From Oscillatoria sp. FACHB-1407 (lineage in GTDB: Bacteria; Cyanobacteriota; Cyanobacteriia; Elainellales; Elainellaceae): a stretch of DNA of 64,000 bases. Under the pieces are notes generated by a model. It searched no databases, had not been told where the DNA came from, and was given only the letters and a program-made list of their open reading frames with translations. The position numbers were made by a program, and so were the translations under genes. The stretch's first letter is position 1. The number at the start of each line of letters is the position of its first letter. Where the stretch lies: positions 310,001 through 374,000 of the forward strand of contig NZ_JACJSA010000005.1 of the NCBI RefSeq assembly GCF_014697545.1. The letters run 5' to 3'. This document shows, in pieces, positions 43,338-53,162 of the stretch.

Positions 43338-44822
43338 CTAGAACAAAATGCGAGTTACGACTTGAGGGGCTGGCAAAATAATCATGACCAGCAAGCTGAG
43401 GGCAAACAGTCCCCACAAATCTCGCTTGTTATCTAGCTCACTCACATCATTCAGGGCAGGCTCGTCTACGACCGGAATAAAGAACAGTAAAATTGCCCAG
43501 AGCAAAAACTCTTGTTGTACAAGAGACAATGCCAGAACTAGTAGCCGAGCAACCTGACCGATAGCTGCACCAACTCGTTGCCCAAACATAGCATGAACAA
43601 TATGCCCACCATCGAGTTGCCCCACGGGGGTTAAGTTGATAGCGGTCACAATCAATCCTAGATAGCCAGCGATCGCCACCGGGTGCAATTGGATTGCATC
43701 TGTTGCGGTCAACGCATTGCCCAAAGCCAACTTGCTTAGCAACGCGGGTAACAGCAAACTGGGTCTAAGCGAGTCAAAGTTAAAAATACCAGACTCGTCA
43801 CTCAAGGGAACGGTTGTGGAATGGGCTAACCCCCACAACAACACGGGAACAGCGATGAAAAAACCTGCCAGTGGACCAGCAATGCCAATGTCAAACAAGG
43901 CTTTGCGATTAGGGACGGGCGATCGCATCTGGATAAATGCACCAAACGTTCCAAACGGGAAAAAGTTAGTCGGAGGCACAGGAATAAAATAGGGCAACGT
44001 TGCCCGAATTTTATAGAACCGAGCCGCCAGATAGTGAGCTAACTCATGGGTTCCCAGAACTGCCATCAGGGCGATCGCATAGGGTAACCCTGTCAAAAAC
44101 AACGGCAACGTCAGCCGAGCACTGCCATCATCGGGAACACCAGAGAACAACGCGCCAGCTAGAGTACTGGTCAAAATCGTCACAATCAATAGCCCGATCG
44201 CCAATCCAGGACGACTAACCGTCTCTGATCCGGATTGATTGTTAACCGTTTGCAGTTGAGGATTGGGCACCAGTGCAAAGAATGGCTTGCCATTTAACCC
44301 TTCCTGAAAGACCACCAAAAACCGATTGCCAAAATGTCCTTCAACATTTTCCCGAATGGTTTCATAGGCAACTTCTGGAGAGGTTCTCAACTGCCCTCGG
44401 CAAATCAAAGCTTGAGGACGATATTCAATGTTTTGCAGATAATAAACCGACCAGGGAAAGCAATTCTGCAACATTGACTCTTCTTGCTTGTCAATGGGTC
44501 GCAGTGTTGGTCGCTTTTCAACACTGGGAGTTATAGCCGCTTCTGCGGTAGCGGGTTGAGCTTCGGCAGAGGCAGGCTTGGCAGGTCGCCCCCATTGAAT
44601 CAATAACCAATACAGTACGGGACAAAGGATAAAGGGAACCAAGACCAGCACTGGAGGAATCGGAGCACTCTCACCATTTAATAAGATCCACCCCGTCCAT
44701 ACGAATGCGGGAGTCATCATGACAAGCCACAAGATCCAAACAGGAGTCCGAGTGATGTTGGCCACACTCCGCTGCACGATCAGATATGTGAATATTCCCA
44801 ATAAGAGCAACCAGAAAATCAT
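43338..44822 (-). CDS. Site-2 protease, M50 family, EGY-like
   Basis: A 494-residue intramembrane metalloprotease. Zinc motif HELAH in GTHELAHYLAARFYK (about residues 255-269) and the second motif NLTPVGQLDGGHI (about 395-407) are intact; several transmembrane segments surround them. Two N-terminal transmembrane segments and a soluble region (about 110-205, with TSPEVAYETIRENVEGHFGN) match the plant/cyanobacterial EGY subtype. Such enzymes cleave membrane-bound regulators such as anti-sigma factors. No substrate gene is nearby. The family also has inactive members, but this one keeps the metal ligands. Confidence 0.9.
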   Translation of the reverse strand: MIFWLLLLGIFTYLIVQRSVANITRTPVWILWLVMMTPAFVWTGWILLNGESAPIPPVLVLVPFILCPVLYWLLIQWGRPAKPASAEAQPATAEAAITPSVEKRPTLRPIDKQEESMLQNCFPWSVYYLQNIEYRPQALICRGQLRTSPEVAYETIRENVEGHFGNRFLVVFQEGLNGKPFFALVPNPQLQTVNNQSGSETVSRPGLAIGLLIVTILTSTLAGALFSGVPDDGSARLTLPLFLTGLPYAIALMAVLGTHELAHYLAARFYKIRATLPYFIPVPPTNFFPFGTFGAFIQMRSPVPNRKALFDIGIAGPLAGFFIAVPVLLWGLAHSTTVPLSDESGIFNFDSLRPSLLLPALLSKLALGNALTATDAIQLHPVAIAGYLGLIVTAINLTPVGQLDGGHIVHAMFGQRVGAAIGQVARLLVLALSLVQQEFLLWAILLFFIPVVDEPALNDVSELDNKRDLWGLFALSLLVMIILPAPQVVTRILF

Positions 44823-45328
44823 GCTGTGGATCTCAAGAATTCGGCGAACCCAGGTTGATATTGGCTAATTGATTGGATACCCCTGAACAAAAAACCAAGG
44901 TTTTGCGTTCAACAAGCTATCTCCAAGTTCAGCAATACCCCAGTCTTGAATCGAGGAATCCTGGATTGATCTCCAGGATACCGTTTCCAATGAGCCTCAA
45001 GAATTAAATTAATGACCAAGGCAGTGACCCGAAGAACTATCTAGCCTAGCTCCCGGATGGGTCACCTTGTCTAACTCAATTCATAGGCTGTGACAGGGGA
45101 TTACCCGCATGACTGCTCCACACATCTTTATATTGTGGAACAACTCAAGCCAATTGTCCTCTCACCATGATAATCAATCTGTAATTTCCAGAAAGTCTTC
45201 ATCTGAATGCTAAGAGTTTTGAAATTTAGAACAAATTTGTAGCAATAGGAAGCCAGCAGCCTGAATAGGCCAGGCATGAGCCATTCCGAAGCCCCGACCT
45301 CCGAACAGGTTGCTCCTCTTCCTCTCTC
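44823..45328. other. Intergenic region without recognisable features
   Basis: About 500 bases. The only structure I see is an ATCCTGG / CCAGGAT hairpin at 44958-44979, without a T-run. No repeat family copies and no gene. Confidence 0.4.
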
Positions 45329-47221
45329 CTATCGCGGTTGGAAGTTAACACTAAAGTAAAACGCTTCGTCTTGGGCGTTATTGCCTCGATCCTCTAGATC
45401 GACCAGTGGCACAGCATAATCCAGACGAATGTTGAGTCCGGGGAGAGGCTCCCACAATACTCCTAATCCCACCCCTGCCAGAAAGGTCTGATCCGGCAGG
45501 TCACCGGGGTTGTCGTCTGCATTCCAGACCGTACCCAAATCGGCAAAAGGAGCCAGTTGTAGGGTTGGTGCCCCAGATTCATTCCGTTGAATGGCAATGC
45601 GATCTTCAACAGACAGTCGAAACCCGTTATCACCTGTACGAACGTTTTGACGGAAGCCCCGCAACGACTGCCCACCCCCAATCACAAATTGTTGAGATGC
45701 CAGTAGGGGATCGGGGGTGAGTTGCAAGTCAGCCTGCACAATCAGCAGGTGATCTTGATTGAGAATCTGGACTCGCTGCGCCTGACCCAGCCAACTAAAG
45801 AACTGCCCATCCGGTTGGGGATCAGGGTTATCGGTGGCATCTAACAAGCCTGTACCAAAGTTGAATTGCGATCGCAACGCCCAGGCTCCCTCAATATCGC
45901 GTCGCACATAATCCTGCCCAAACTTGATCACACTTGTCGTACTTGCATCAGCGAGGATGTCACTAATGAGGGTTTCTCCATCGCGGTGAGTAAACCCTAA
46001 CGAGAGCGCAAATTCTTCGCGCGGAGTGCGGATCAGAGGTTGCCGAAAACTCAGTTCATACAGGTCAGCACTGCCCTCAATATTAATCTGCCTAAATTGA
46101 GGGTCAGTGATTTGATAATCGCTGGGAGCGACCCGTAGTTGCAGGGTTCCATTCATGGGGTTGAGGGGCACCTGATAGCTGAAATCAAATAGATTAGAGC
46201 CACCTGTCGTGGATTGAGTGTAAGAGGCAGACACTGCATCACCAAGCCCAGTGGGACTGAGCAGGCTTGCTGCGACCCCAAACCGTTCTGACCCAACACT
46301 GGGAGGTGAATAGTTATCGATACTGAGATTCCCGGTAAAGGGGAGCGACTCCGTCACCCTCACCGTGAGGATGCTTTGCCCTAACCCGCTGCCCGCTCTC
46401 AGGCTTGCCTCCACATTGTCAAATAGGGGGTCGAGCCGCAGTAGACGCAACTGGTCTTCTAGCCGCCCCTGGTTGAGTGGGGTTCTGCCGCCCAGACGGA
46501 CTCGACTGCGAATGTAGCCATCATTGACGCGATCGTTTCCTTCAATCTCGATGCTCTCCAGGCTTCCCTCAATCACTCGGATCTCAATGATCCCCTGGGT
46601 CACATCCTGGTCACTCACCAGCACCGCTCTGGAGGTAATGTATCCCCCATCTAAATAGAGTTGAGTGATTTGATCTGCAACGCTTCGCAATTCCCCAACA
46701 GTCACCGATCGCCCCTCATAGGGCGCAGTGATCGGGTCAAAATCGTCTTCATCAAAAATCGTGCTACCAGTCACCTCAATCCGTTGCACCGATACAGTTG
46801 CAGCATCTGCTGGAGGAGTGGGAGCCGTTGGAGGCGTCGGAGCGGGTGTTGGGGTTGGCACCACAGGCACCTGTTCACTGGGGGCGACAGGCTGTGGAAG
46901 TGGCGTCGGTTGCAGAAAGCGATCGTCGTTTGGGTCTGCCGATGGCGGAGCCGACGGAGTTTGAGCGTGTAAGGTTGAGGCAGAGGGTGAAAACTGCACT
47001 GTACTCTCTGGCACGGCAACGCTACTGCTCAAAACGTCACCCTGGAAACCCTCACTGGAAGGATCGACCGCAACCTGCGCCACTGCGAGGGATATGGGTC
47101 GAATCTCATCTGGTGAGTCGATTGCATCAGGAGAAGCAGCGTAGCTCGGAGCAACGCCAATCAACCCACTCGGAATCGAAACCCCACACCAAACAACTAA
47201 TAGCTGCAACTGCCAGCGCAT
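45329..47221 (-). CDS. Two-partner secretion outer-membrane transporter (TpsB/ShlB/FhaC type)
   Basis: A 630-residue outer-membrane protein. It has a signal peptide (MRWQLQLLVVWCGVSIPSGL, cleavage near SYA), a Pro/Thr-rich linker, one or two POTRA domains (about 150-300; VQRIEVTGSTIFDEDDF, IEIRVIEGSLESIEIEG) and a C-terminal 16-strand barrel (about 305-630) with LRGFRQN near residue 525 and a terminal Phe-x-aromatic strand ending FSVNFQPR. It exports large adhesin/hemolysin-like TpsA proteins or acts as a BamA-like insertase; no TpsA partner lies within the window. Confidence 0.88.
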   Translation of the reverse strand: MRWQLQLLVVWCGVSIPSGLIGVAPSYAASPDAIDSPDEIRPISLAVAQVAVDPSSEGFQGDVLSSSVAVPESTVQFSPSASTLHAQTPSAPPSADPNDDRFLQPTPLPQPVAPSEQVPVVPTPTPAPTPPTAPTPPADAATVSVQRIEVTGSTIFDEDDFDPITAPYEGRSVTVGELRSVADQITQLYLDGGYITSRAVLVSDQDVTQGIIEIRVIEGSLESIEIEGNDRVNDGYIRSRVRLGGRTPLNQGRLEDQLRLLRLDPLFDNVEASLRAGSGLGQSILTVRVTESLPFTGNLSIDNYSPPSVGSERFGVAASLLSPTGLGDAVSASYTQSTTGGSNLFDFSYQVPLNPMNGTLQLRVAPSDYQITDPQFRQINIEGSADLYELSFRQPLIRTPREEFALSLGFTHRDGETLISDILADASTTSVIKFGQDYVRRDIEGAWALRSQFNFGTGLLDATDNPDPQPDGQFFSWLGQAQRVQILNQDHLLIVQADLQLTPDPLLASQQFVIGGGQSLRGFRQNVRTGDNGFRLSVEDRIAIQRNESGAPTLQLAPFADLGTVWNADDNPGDLPDQTFLAGVGLGVLWEPLPGLNIRLDYAVPLVDLEDRGNNAQDEAFYFSVNFQPR

Positions 47222-47566
47222 CTGCCCTGATTCTCCAGTCTTTAGGATTATTTACTGTAGTCAATCATCAAGACGATTCAACCAGCAAGTACGAGGACTG
47301 TTTTTCAGATCTCATCCCTGTACTCTGTTATAGCTACCGCCCCTTATTTAGGATAGAGCGGGTGTGGGGGCTGCGCCCCCAGCCGGGGGTTCCACCCCTG
47401 CACCCGTCCTAACCCAAGTGACTACGGCTATATGGTCAGTCTTTTAGTCGCTACAGAAAGGAAATACGGTCAAACGGACAATATCATGCAATGGGAAACA
47501 TTAACACCTCCCATGTCACTTAATCCGGACAAGTCCGTTGATTCTCCTTCGACTGAAGAGCAGCTT
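47222..47566. other. Intergenic region with one family A element
   Basis: The region between the divergent-facing ends (upstream of the TpsB gene, downstream of the NurA gene) holds a family A element at 47329-47432. The short plus-strand frame starting at 47432 runs into the nuclease gene and lacks support. Confidence 0.5.
47329..47432 (+). repeat. Dispersed repeat family A, short form
   Basis: TATAGCTACCGC and GACTACGGCTATA ends, GGGGGCTGCGCCCCC perfect hairpin, GGGGGTTCCACCCC hairpin and CCGTCCTAACC box in the order seen in the other copies. Confidence 0.7.
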
Positions 47567-48736
47567 CTAACGGCGACGCACTTTGCTGACCATCTTGCGG
47601 GAAAACCGCAGGTCTAATCCTTGCGTCTCAGCCCAATCTTGCAGGATTTTGTAAAATGCCTGCCGATCTTCTGTTTGCAGCACAGCGGTTTGGTCAGCCG
47701 TCTCAATCACATAGGGATAGCCACTACCAACAATCACTTCACCACGAACCCAGTTGAGCACCTTTTCCGTTAAGCCTGCCTCATGCATCCACAGGGGCAT
47801 CTCCAATCGGGCAGGGGGATGATCGCGATTGGTTTTGAGATAAGTAAAGGTAATTGCCCGACGTTGCTCTTCATAGTGGTCGAGAATGCCCGATCGCTCA
47901 CACAAAAACAGAGGAGTGCGATCGCCCCATTCCATTGAGCGACTAACCAGTTGAGCATCGTGAATCGAGCGCGGCTCTGGCAAATCATAGAGTGCCTGCA
48001 ACATGCCCGTTATATCCTTAGCCGAAGTAGTGTCGATGTAGGCTACGAGCGGGACTCGACGCTCCTCACTGGTGCGCAAGAGTTCCAGCAAGCAGTCAAC
48101 ATAGAAGGATTTAGTTTCTGCATCAAACACATCGGCAAACGTCGCCACAAGCGACCCATCCAGAAACACCAGACAGCTTTCGGGTTGAGAGCAGGCTTTC
48201 ATATACTCCACGAGTCGCTGCGTTTCCATTTGAAAGCGACGCATACTGACTCGCCGATCTGCCATTTCACCATGCTCGCCCACCCGCAAATCTTGTGGCG
48301 TCATGATATCGACCGCAACATCTTTTTCGTAGCCTCCGGTCGGCAGATGCAGATTTTCAAACCACCCAATCTGCACCAGAGCGATCGGAATAGAGAGGTC
48401 TTTACTGGGATAAATCTGAGAGCCATCCACCGCAAAGGTAGTAATGCCCGTGAGGCGATCGCGCACCCATGCCAGGCTCTGCTCCCGGTTTTGCCACGCC
48501 AGATTGGCGGCAATCACAGCATTAATTCCCTTACTCAGCGGTTCTAACGGTTTAGCCCCAACTGGTTTAGCGCACTTCGCGATCTTTTCCTCCAGATCGC
48601 TATCGGGCATCTCACTCACTTGCTTTAAGGCTTGGCGATACTGCTCTAAAACCTGCATTGCTTCACGATTGAATGCGTTGAACTCTTCGCGTTTAGCATT
48701 CAAAATATCGCGGATCTGAGATGGTTTAAGGGTCAT
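47567..48736 (-). CDS. NurA-domain nuclease
   Basis: A 389-residue protein with the NurA fold: FAVDGSQIYPSKDL (about residues 97-110, first acidic residue in AVDGSQ), LVFLDGSLVATFADV (about 187-201, LDGS), and a later conserved VAYIDTTSA. The N-terminal 90 residues are helical. NurA in archaea works with HerA in DNA end resection; in cyanobacteria this protein is usually found without an adjacent herA, as here. Aspartates of both motifs are present, so nuclease activity is plausible. No clear ribosome site at 48736. Confidence 0.82.
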   Translation of the reverse strand: MTLKPSQIRDILNAKREEFNAFNREAMQVLEQYRQALKQVSEMPDSDLEEKIAKCAKPVGAKPLEPLSKGINAVIAANLAWQNREQSLAWVRDRLTGITTFAVDGSQIYPSKDLSIPIALVQIGWFENLHLPTGGYEKDVAVDIMTPQDLRVGEHGEMADRRVSMRRFQMETQRLVEYMKACSQPESCLVFLDGSLVATFADVFDAETKSFYVDCLLELLRTSEERRVPLVAYIDTTSAKDITGMLQALYDLPEPRSIHDAQLVSRSMEWGDRTPLFLCERSGILDHYEEQRRAITFTYLKTNRDHPPARLEMPLWMHEAGLTEKVLNWVRGEVIVGSGYPYVIETADQTAVLQTEDRQAFYKILQDWAETQGLDLRFSRKMVSKVRRR

Positions 48737-49405
48737 GGAAGTGAAGTAGGGAAGAAATTGACGAGATAAGCAGGATAAAGGGGTGCGCCAGGAAACAAGA
48801 GAGGCGCGGGAGGAAATCCATCAGTACAAGGGGGTGCAGGGGGCGACGCCCCTTGCGTGGGGGTTTCACCCCCACACCCCGTACTTTACCCAAGTGGGTG
48901 TTGCTACAAATCAACAGGGGCACGGGTCAACTTGACATCGCTTTTAGCCCCAACCAATGGAGGAGATGCAACGTATGGAGAATGCCACACTGATTGTCCA
49001 GGATTCAAGGTGCGATCGCATTGATATTTTCGATGTACATCGCTCACTTTATATGCATCAAGCAGTCGTATGCACACGGCACATGGAATGGGTTTAGTTG
49101 CCCTGATGAGCAACACAGCAAACCAACGTCGGGTAGTTGGTATGTCGTAGGTTGATGTTCATCGGTTGAACCATAGTAGTTTCTCTATAGAAACAATTTA
49201 GACCTCTTTACTATTCTCCCCGATCTGTCTGTGGTTTAAACGATGCCCATTCATTGAGAATTTTCTATCTCGATCCCAAGTCTGTATGTCAGCATGTTAA
49301 GCTCTGTTTCAATTTAGTCATATCTTTGAGCTTCGTTGCAAAGAGGGTTAAAACTCCGTGATACGATGCATTCCGTGACCTTAAAGAAATTTGGGAGAAA
49401 CACCG
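48737..49405. other. Intergenic region with one family A element
   Basis: 48829-48906 carries family A hairpins (GGGGGCGACGCCCC, GGGGGTTTCACCCCC, CCCCGTACTTTACCC). The rest, including the chlP upstream region 49150-49390, has no gene, tRNA or recognisable regulator site. Confidence 0.5.
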
Positions 49406-50629
49406 TTGGCACTAAGGGTTGCTGTAGTTGGATCAGGTCCAGCAGGTTCTTCCGCCGCTGAGACATTAGTAAAAGCTGGAATCGAAACCTTTTTATTTGA
49501 GCGTAAGTTAGACAATGCCAAGCCCTGTGGTGGAGCCATTCCACTGTGCATGGTGAGTGAGTTTGACCTACCCATGGAGATCATCGATCGCCGCGTCCGC
49601 AAGATGAAAATGATCTCGCCGTCTAATATCGAGGTCAACATCGGTGGCACGCTCAAAGACGATGAGTACATTGGGATGTGCCGTCGAGAAGTGCTGGATG
49701 GCTTTTTGCGCGATCGCGCTCACAAGTTGGGTGCAACGCTGATCAACGGCACTGTGTATGGCTTAGATTTGCCTTCCAATAGCACTGACCCTTACACCAT
49801 TCACTATGCAGACCACTCTGACGGCAGCCTCGAAGGCGTGACCAAGACGCTGCAAGTCGATGTGGTGATCGGCGCAGATGGAGCAAACTCGCGGGTTGCC
49901 AAAGCAATCGATGCGGGCGACTACAACTACGCGATCGCCTTCCAGGAGCGCATTCGTCTGCCCAAAGACAAGATGGACTACTACGAAGAACTGGCAGAAA
50001 TGTACGTGGGTAACGACGTTTCCCCCGACTTTTATGCCTGGGTCTTCCCCAAATATGACCACGTTGCCGTAGGTACTGGCACGATGAAGGTCAACAAATC
50101 CAAGATCAAAGACCTGCAAGCTGGAATTCGGGCTCGTGCGGCTCACCGCCTTGAGGGTGGCGAAATCATCAAAGTTGAAGCGCACCCCATTCCTGAGCAC
50201 CCCAGACCTCGCCGTGTGGTCGGTCGGGTTGCTTTGGTGGGCGATGCTGCTGGCACAGTGACCAAGTCGTCTGGAGAAGGCATTTACTTCGCCGCTAAGT
50301 CAGCTCGCATGTGCGCCGAGGCGATCGTCGAGTTTTCCCGCAATGGGCAACGCATGATCACTGAAGATGACCTGAAGGTCTACATCAAGCGGTGGGACAA
50401 GCAATATGGTCTGACCTACAAGGTTCTGGATCTACTGCAAACCGTCTTCTACCGCTCAGATGCGACTCGCGAAGCCTTTGTCGAGATGTGCTCTGATATT
50501 GATGTGCAGAAGCTCACCTTTGATAGCTACCTGTACAAAACTGTTGTGCCTGCTAACCCATTGACGCAGTTGAAAATTACTGCCAAGACGATTGGTAGCT
50601 TGCTCCGGGGCAGTGCCTTAGCTCCATAG
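49406..50629 (+). CDS. chlP: Geranylgeranyl reductase (chlorophyll and tocopherol pathway)
   Basis: A 407-residue flavoprotein that reduces geranylgeranyl groups to phytyl for chlorophyll, tocopherol and phylloquinone. It starts with an FAD-binding dinucleotide fold (RVAVVGSGPAGSSAAETLVK), then the family motif AKPCGGAIPLCM, VIGADGANSRVAKA, and GRVALVGDAAGTVTKSSGEG. The TTG at 49406 is chosen: GGGAG lies eight bases upstream and the resulting length matches cyanobacterial ChlP (about 407). A 5-residue longer TTG start at 49391 overlaps the ribosome site. It is its own transcription unit with a strong terminator. Confidence 0.95.
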   Translation: MALRVAVVGSGPAGSSAAETLVKAGIETFLFERKLDNAKPCGGAIPLCMVSEFDLPMEIIDRRVRKMKMISPSNIEVNIGGTLKDDEYIGMCRREVLDGFLRDRAHKLGATLINGTVYGLDLPSNSTDPYTIHYADHSDGSLEGVTKTLQVDVVIGADGANSRVAKAIDAGDYNYAIAFQERIRLPKDKMDYYEELAEMYVGNDVSPDFYAWVFPKYDHVAVGTGTMKVNKSKIKDLQAGIRARAAHRLEGGEIIKVEAHPIPEHPRPRRVVGRVALVGDAAGTVTKSSGEGIYFAAKSARMCAEAIVEFSRNGQRMITEDDLKVYIKRWDKQYGLTYKVLDLLQTVFYRSDATREAFVEMCSDIDVQKLTFDSYLYKTVVPANPLTQLKITAKTIGSLLRGSALAP

Positions 50630-51260
50630 GGGCGATCGCTCCTCTCGTTAGAGCTATCTCATATCTCATCTGACGGTTGTATTACAAATCATTGAAGGGT
50701 AGAAGGATCAGGTTTACGCCTGAAACTTCTGCCCTTTATTGTTAGGAATAATACAGATTTATGGTAGTCCTATTGAGGAAAGGGTGGGGACTAAGAGAGC
50801 GAGAGTGAGAGGTTGTGCGCATGGGCATTTCGTACTTCTCACACTCTCTCACCGTCCTTCCCTACAGGGCACTACCCGATCTATCAGGTGTATCTTTCAG
50901 ATTGTGCAGTTGGTTGACCCCATCAATTCTGCTTCTGGTTTTCATCGTTGGCGTCTCCTGTGGAATGGCTAAACCTGGTTTTGGGGATAGCATGTCGGTA
51001 ACGCGGTCAATCTTGAAACATGGGTCTGTTCAGGAATGAGCAGGGCTAAATCTGGTTGACTGACAACAGCCTTAAAACCCTTGATACTTTCCAGGGTTGG
51101 CGAGTCAAATTCGCACCTATGGGATCGAAGTCTATGGCTCAATAGCTCGACTAAGCTTATGCCGCAGTCTACAGTTCCAGTCGCCACAACGCAAAAACCA
51201 GCTTTTCAGACCTCTTTTGATCCATTACAACCACCTCAATCACTAGGGAAAGATTGTTGT
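50630..51260. other. Intergenic region after chlP
   Basis: Begins with the chlP terminator (50695-50740). 50741-51260 has several short frames without ribosome sites; the frame leading into the PEP-CTERM gene from 51081 is probably untranslated leader. Confidence 0.4.
50695..50740 (+). terminator. Rho-independent terminator of chlP
   Basis: Outer stem AAGGGTAGAAG / CTTCTGCCCTT (one T-G wobble) enclosing an inner CAGG / CCTG stem, followed by TATT. It lies 65 bases after the chlP stop. Confidence 0.75.
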
Positions 51261-52025
51261 ATGAAACTCTCGTGTTTTAGAGCTAGCGTTTCAACGTTGA
51301 CTATTGCCACTGCAAGTGCGATCGCCCTGACTAGTCTGCCTGAGACTGCCATCGCAACAACATTGCTCAGTGCGTCGGGCACCTGGGAAAACCCCATCGG
51401 TGGAGAGCCAACCGTCGAGCAGATATCGATGGGGGACGAGGCAATGATTTTGTGGGGAACTGCCACAACACCCGATGGCAAAAGTGGTTTGGGCTATTTA
51501 GGCGTGGGAGCGTCTGACATCGCGTCTGATATTCCTTTTCTAGTGGGAACACTGCGGCATTTTAACAATCCAGTTGCACCCCCTAATGTCAGCAGCGTAG
51601 AGCTATTGATTAATCTAAATCTGGCGGATGTGGGCGGTTCCCTGGTGAGTCGTTCATTTACCTTTGCTTTTGCGGTTGATGAAACCGTCAATGCGACTCC
51701 CTGTCTGTATGCCAGCACTATCCCCTGCGCCGATCGCATCTCATTTCTCAATCCCACTACCTCAGAAACCTTTGATGTAGCAGGCACCGCTTACACCCTG
51801 GAGTTATTGGGCTTTAGCGATCGCCCCACTCCCGATGGAGCCTTCGTAAACGAGTTTATTTCTGAAGAACAGGCAACGAACACCGCTTTTCTGTTTGGCA
51901 AACTAACCGCCGCTGTCCCTCGATCGGTTCCTGAACCTGGGGCGATCGTTCCTCTGGCACTGTTGGGGATATGTTTGGGGATAAGGGGAAAGGATAAGAA
52001 ATCAAGGATGAAGGATAAAAAATAA
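51261..52025 (+). CDS. PEP-CTERM sorting-signal protein (choice-of-anchor type)
   Basis: A 254-residue exported protein. Signal peptide: MKLSCFRASVSTLTIATASA then IALTSLPETAIA. The middle is beta-rich (SGTWENPIGGEPTV, AMILWGTATTPDGKSGLGY), like the choice-of-anchor K domain. The C-terminus has VPEPGAIVPLALLGICLG, a typical PEP-CTERM signal recognised by exosortase/EpsH-like systems. The basic tail after the hydrophobic helix is KDKKSRMKDKK, encoded by heptamer repeats. ATG at 51261 has GGGAAAG about ten bases upstream and starts the signal peptide exactly; the longer frame from 51081 would bury it. Confidence 0.8.
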   Translation: MKLSCFRASVSTLTIATASAIALTSLPETAIATTLLSASGTWENPIGGEPTVEQISMGDEAMILWGTATTPDGKSGLGYLGVGASDIASDIPFLVGTLRHFNNPVAPPNVSSVELLINLNLADVGGSLVSRSFTFAFAVDETVNATPCLYASTIPCADRISFLNPTTSETFDVAGTAYTLELLGFSDRPTPDGAFVNEFISEEQATNTAFLFGKLTAAVPRSVPEPGAIVPLALLGICLGIRGKDKKSRMKDKK

Positions 52026-52030
52026 AGGAG
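51985..52030. repeat. Heptamer-type repeats at the 3' end of the PEP-CTERM gene
   Basis: AAGGATAAGAAATCAAGGATG with further AAGGATA units across the stop codon. They encode the Lys-rich tail. Related units lie at 13010-13128 and 13255-13313. Confidence 0.65.
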
Positions 52031-52060
52031 GATGAAAGAGTTTGATTGGCAACTTCATAC

Positions 52061-52157
52061 CGATTTAATGTTTGATTGTGGCCGATCACGGGGTAGGGGC
52101 GTTTTGCGAAACGCCCTTACGGAATCATGTGCAGCGAAGCCAATTCAAATTGGTATC
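52061..52157 (+). repeat. Dispersed repeat family C (complete)
   Basis: ACCGATTTAATGTTTGATTG, GGGGCGTTTTGCGAAACGCCC, TTACGGAATCATGTGCAGCG, CCAATTCAAATTGGTAT in order. It is the mirror of 6074-6172. Confidence 0.8.
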
Positions 52158-52243
52158 AGTTTTATCCTTACGTGAATTCGAGATCAGGATTGGGGGATTC
52201 TCCCCCAAACCCCCTAGCAAAAGGTGTTTCGGTTATCCTTTTC

Positions 52244-52765
52244 TTACGACAGGTTAGCGATCAACCGATCAACCAGTTGCGACATCAATTGGCGATCGCT
52301 CTCAGATATGCCTTGTAGTGCCGATTCTCGAATTTCTAGCGCAATCGGCGGCAGCACTCGCTTGAGTTGCTCACCTGCGGGGGTCAGCCAGATGCGCCAG
52401 ATGCGTCGATCCTGGCGATCGCGCTCCCGCCGAATTAACCCCCGTTCCTCCATCCGATCCAAAACCCCGGTGAGCGTACCGCCCACCTGTTGCAGGCGAT
52501 CGCCAATGCTAGAGGTTGGTAGCCCATTCTCCTCCCAGAGACAGCACAGGACAACCCAATGAAACGGAGTCAATCCAAAGGGTTCTAACCGCTCTTGAAA
52601 TCGCCGCGCAAACAGTTGAGAGAGTAATTTAATACGATAGCCTAACCCTCTCGGAGCTAATACTTTTTGCCATTGCTCAACAAAAGCAACTGTTTCGTCT
52701 TGAACCGGGGAATTAGGCGCAACTCTTGGGGCACACTCTCCATCGGGAATACTTGATTCTGCCAT
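52244..52765 (-). CDS. MarR-family transcriptional regulator
   Basis: A 173-residue winged-helix regulator: LTPFHWVVLCCLWEENGLPT (recognition of the MarR fold), DRLQQVGGTLTGVLDRMEERGLIRRERDRQDRRIWRIWLT (recognition helix plus wing), then a C-terminal dimer helix. I chose ATG at 52765; the upstream frame to 52882 adds a hydrophobic segment atypical for MarR proteins. Ligand and targets unknown. It faces away from the pentapeptide genes across about 400 bases. Confidence 0.85.
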   Translation of the reverse strand: MAESSIPDGECAPRVAPNSPVQDETVAFVEQWQKVLAPRGLGYRIKLLSQLFARRFQERLEPFGLTPFHWVVLCCLWEENGLPTSSIGDRLQQVGGTLTGVLDRMEERGLIRRERDRQDRRIWRIWLTPAGEQLKRVLPPIALEIRESALQGISESDRQLMSQLVDRLIANLS

Positions 52766-53162
52766 AGCCAAACACAGGTGAAAGTAAACTATAGCAACTC
52801 CTATCGCCACCGTTAATCCCAAGTTACAAAGTTGAGTAGACATCAGGGGTGTCAGAGCGTCTTGCAAAACATCCCTCGCCATCTATTGCCCTGTTCAGGA
52901 ATCGGTGTGATTTAGAAATGCTATGTATTCTCTGCAATCAGAAGTGTAATCAATTTGCGTTAATCACGAAATATTCACAAAGATAGAATCTCGTGCGATC
53001 GCCCCCCAAGCTACAACAAGGGAGTGTAGAGGCTATGCCTCCCGTTAAGGTTAACTCTATCTGTCCAATCTAACTCAACTGACCAGAGCGCAATTGCCCT
53101 GTCCTTTCCGGATTCAACTCGTGACAGACCGAAAAATGACACGAGGTGCCACAACAACCCCT
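52766..53162. other. Intergenic region between MarR and pentapeptide genes
   Basis: Divergent promoter region for marR-like and pentapeptide genes. A weak family A-like fragment (GGCTATGCCTCC) lies near 53017-53075. 53094-53162 is an in-frame upstream extension of the pentapeptide gene without a ribosome site. Confidence 0.4.

Noticed and set aside
47432-47617. 61-codon plus frame running into the NurA gene
   Set aside because: Starts at the end of a family A repeat, lacks a ribosome site and ends inside the nuclease gene.
50739-51039. Short plus frames after the chlP terminator
   Set aside because: Two overlapping frames in different phases with no coding bias or ribosome site.
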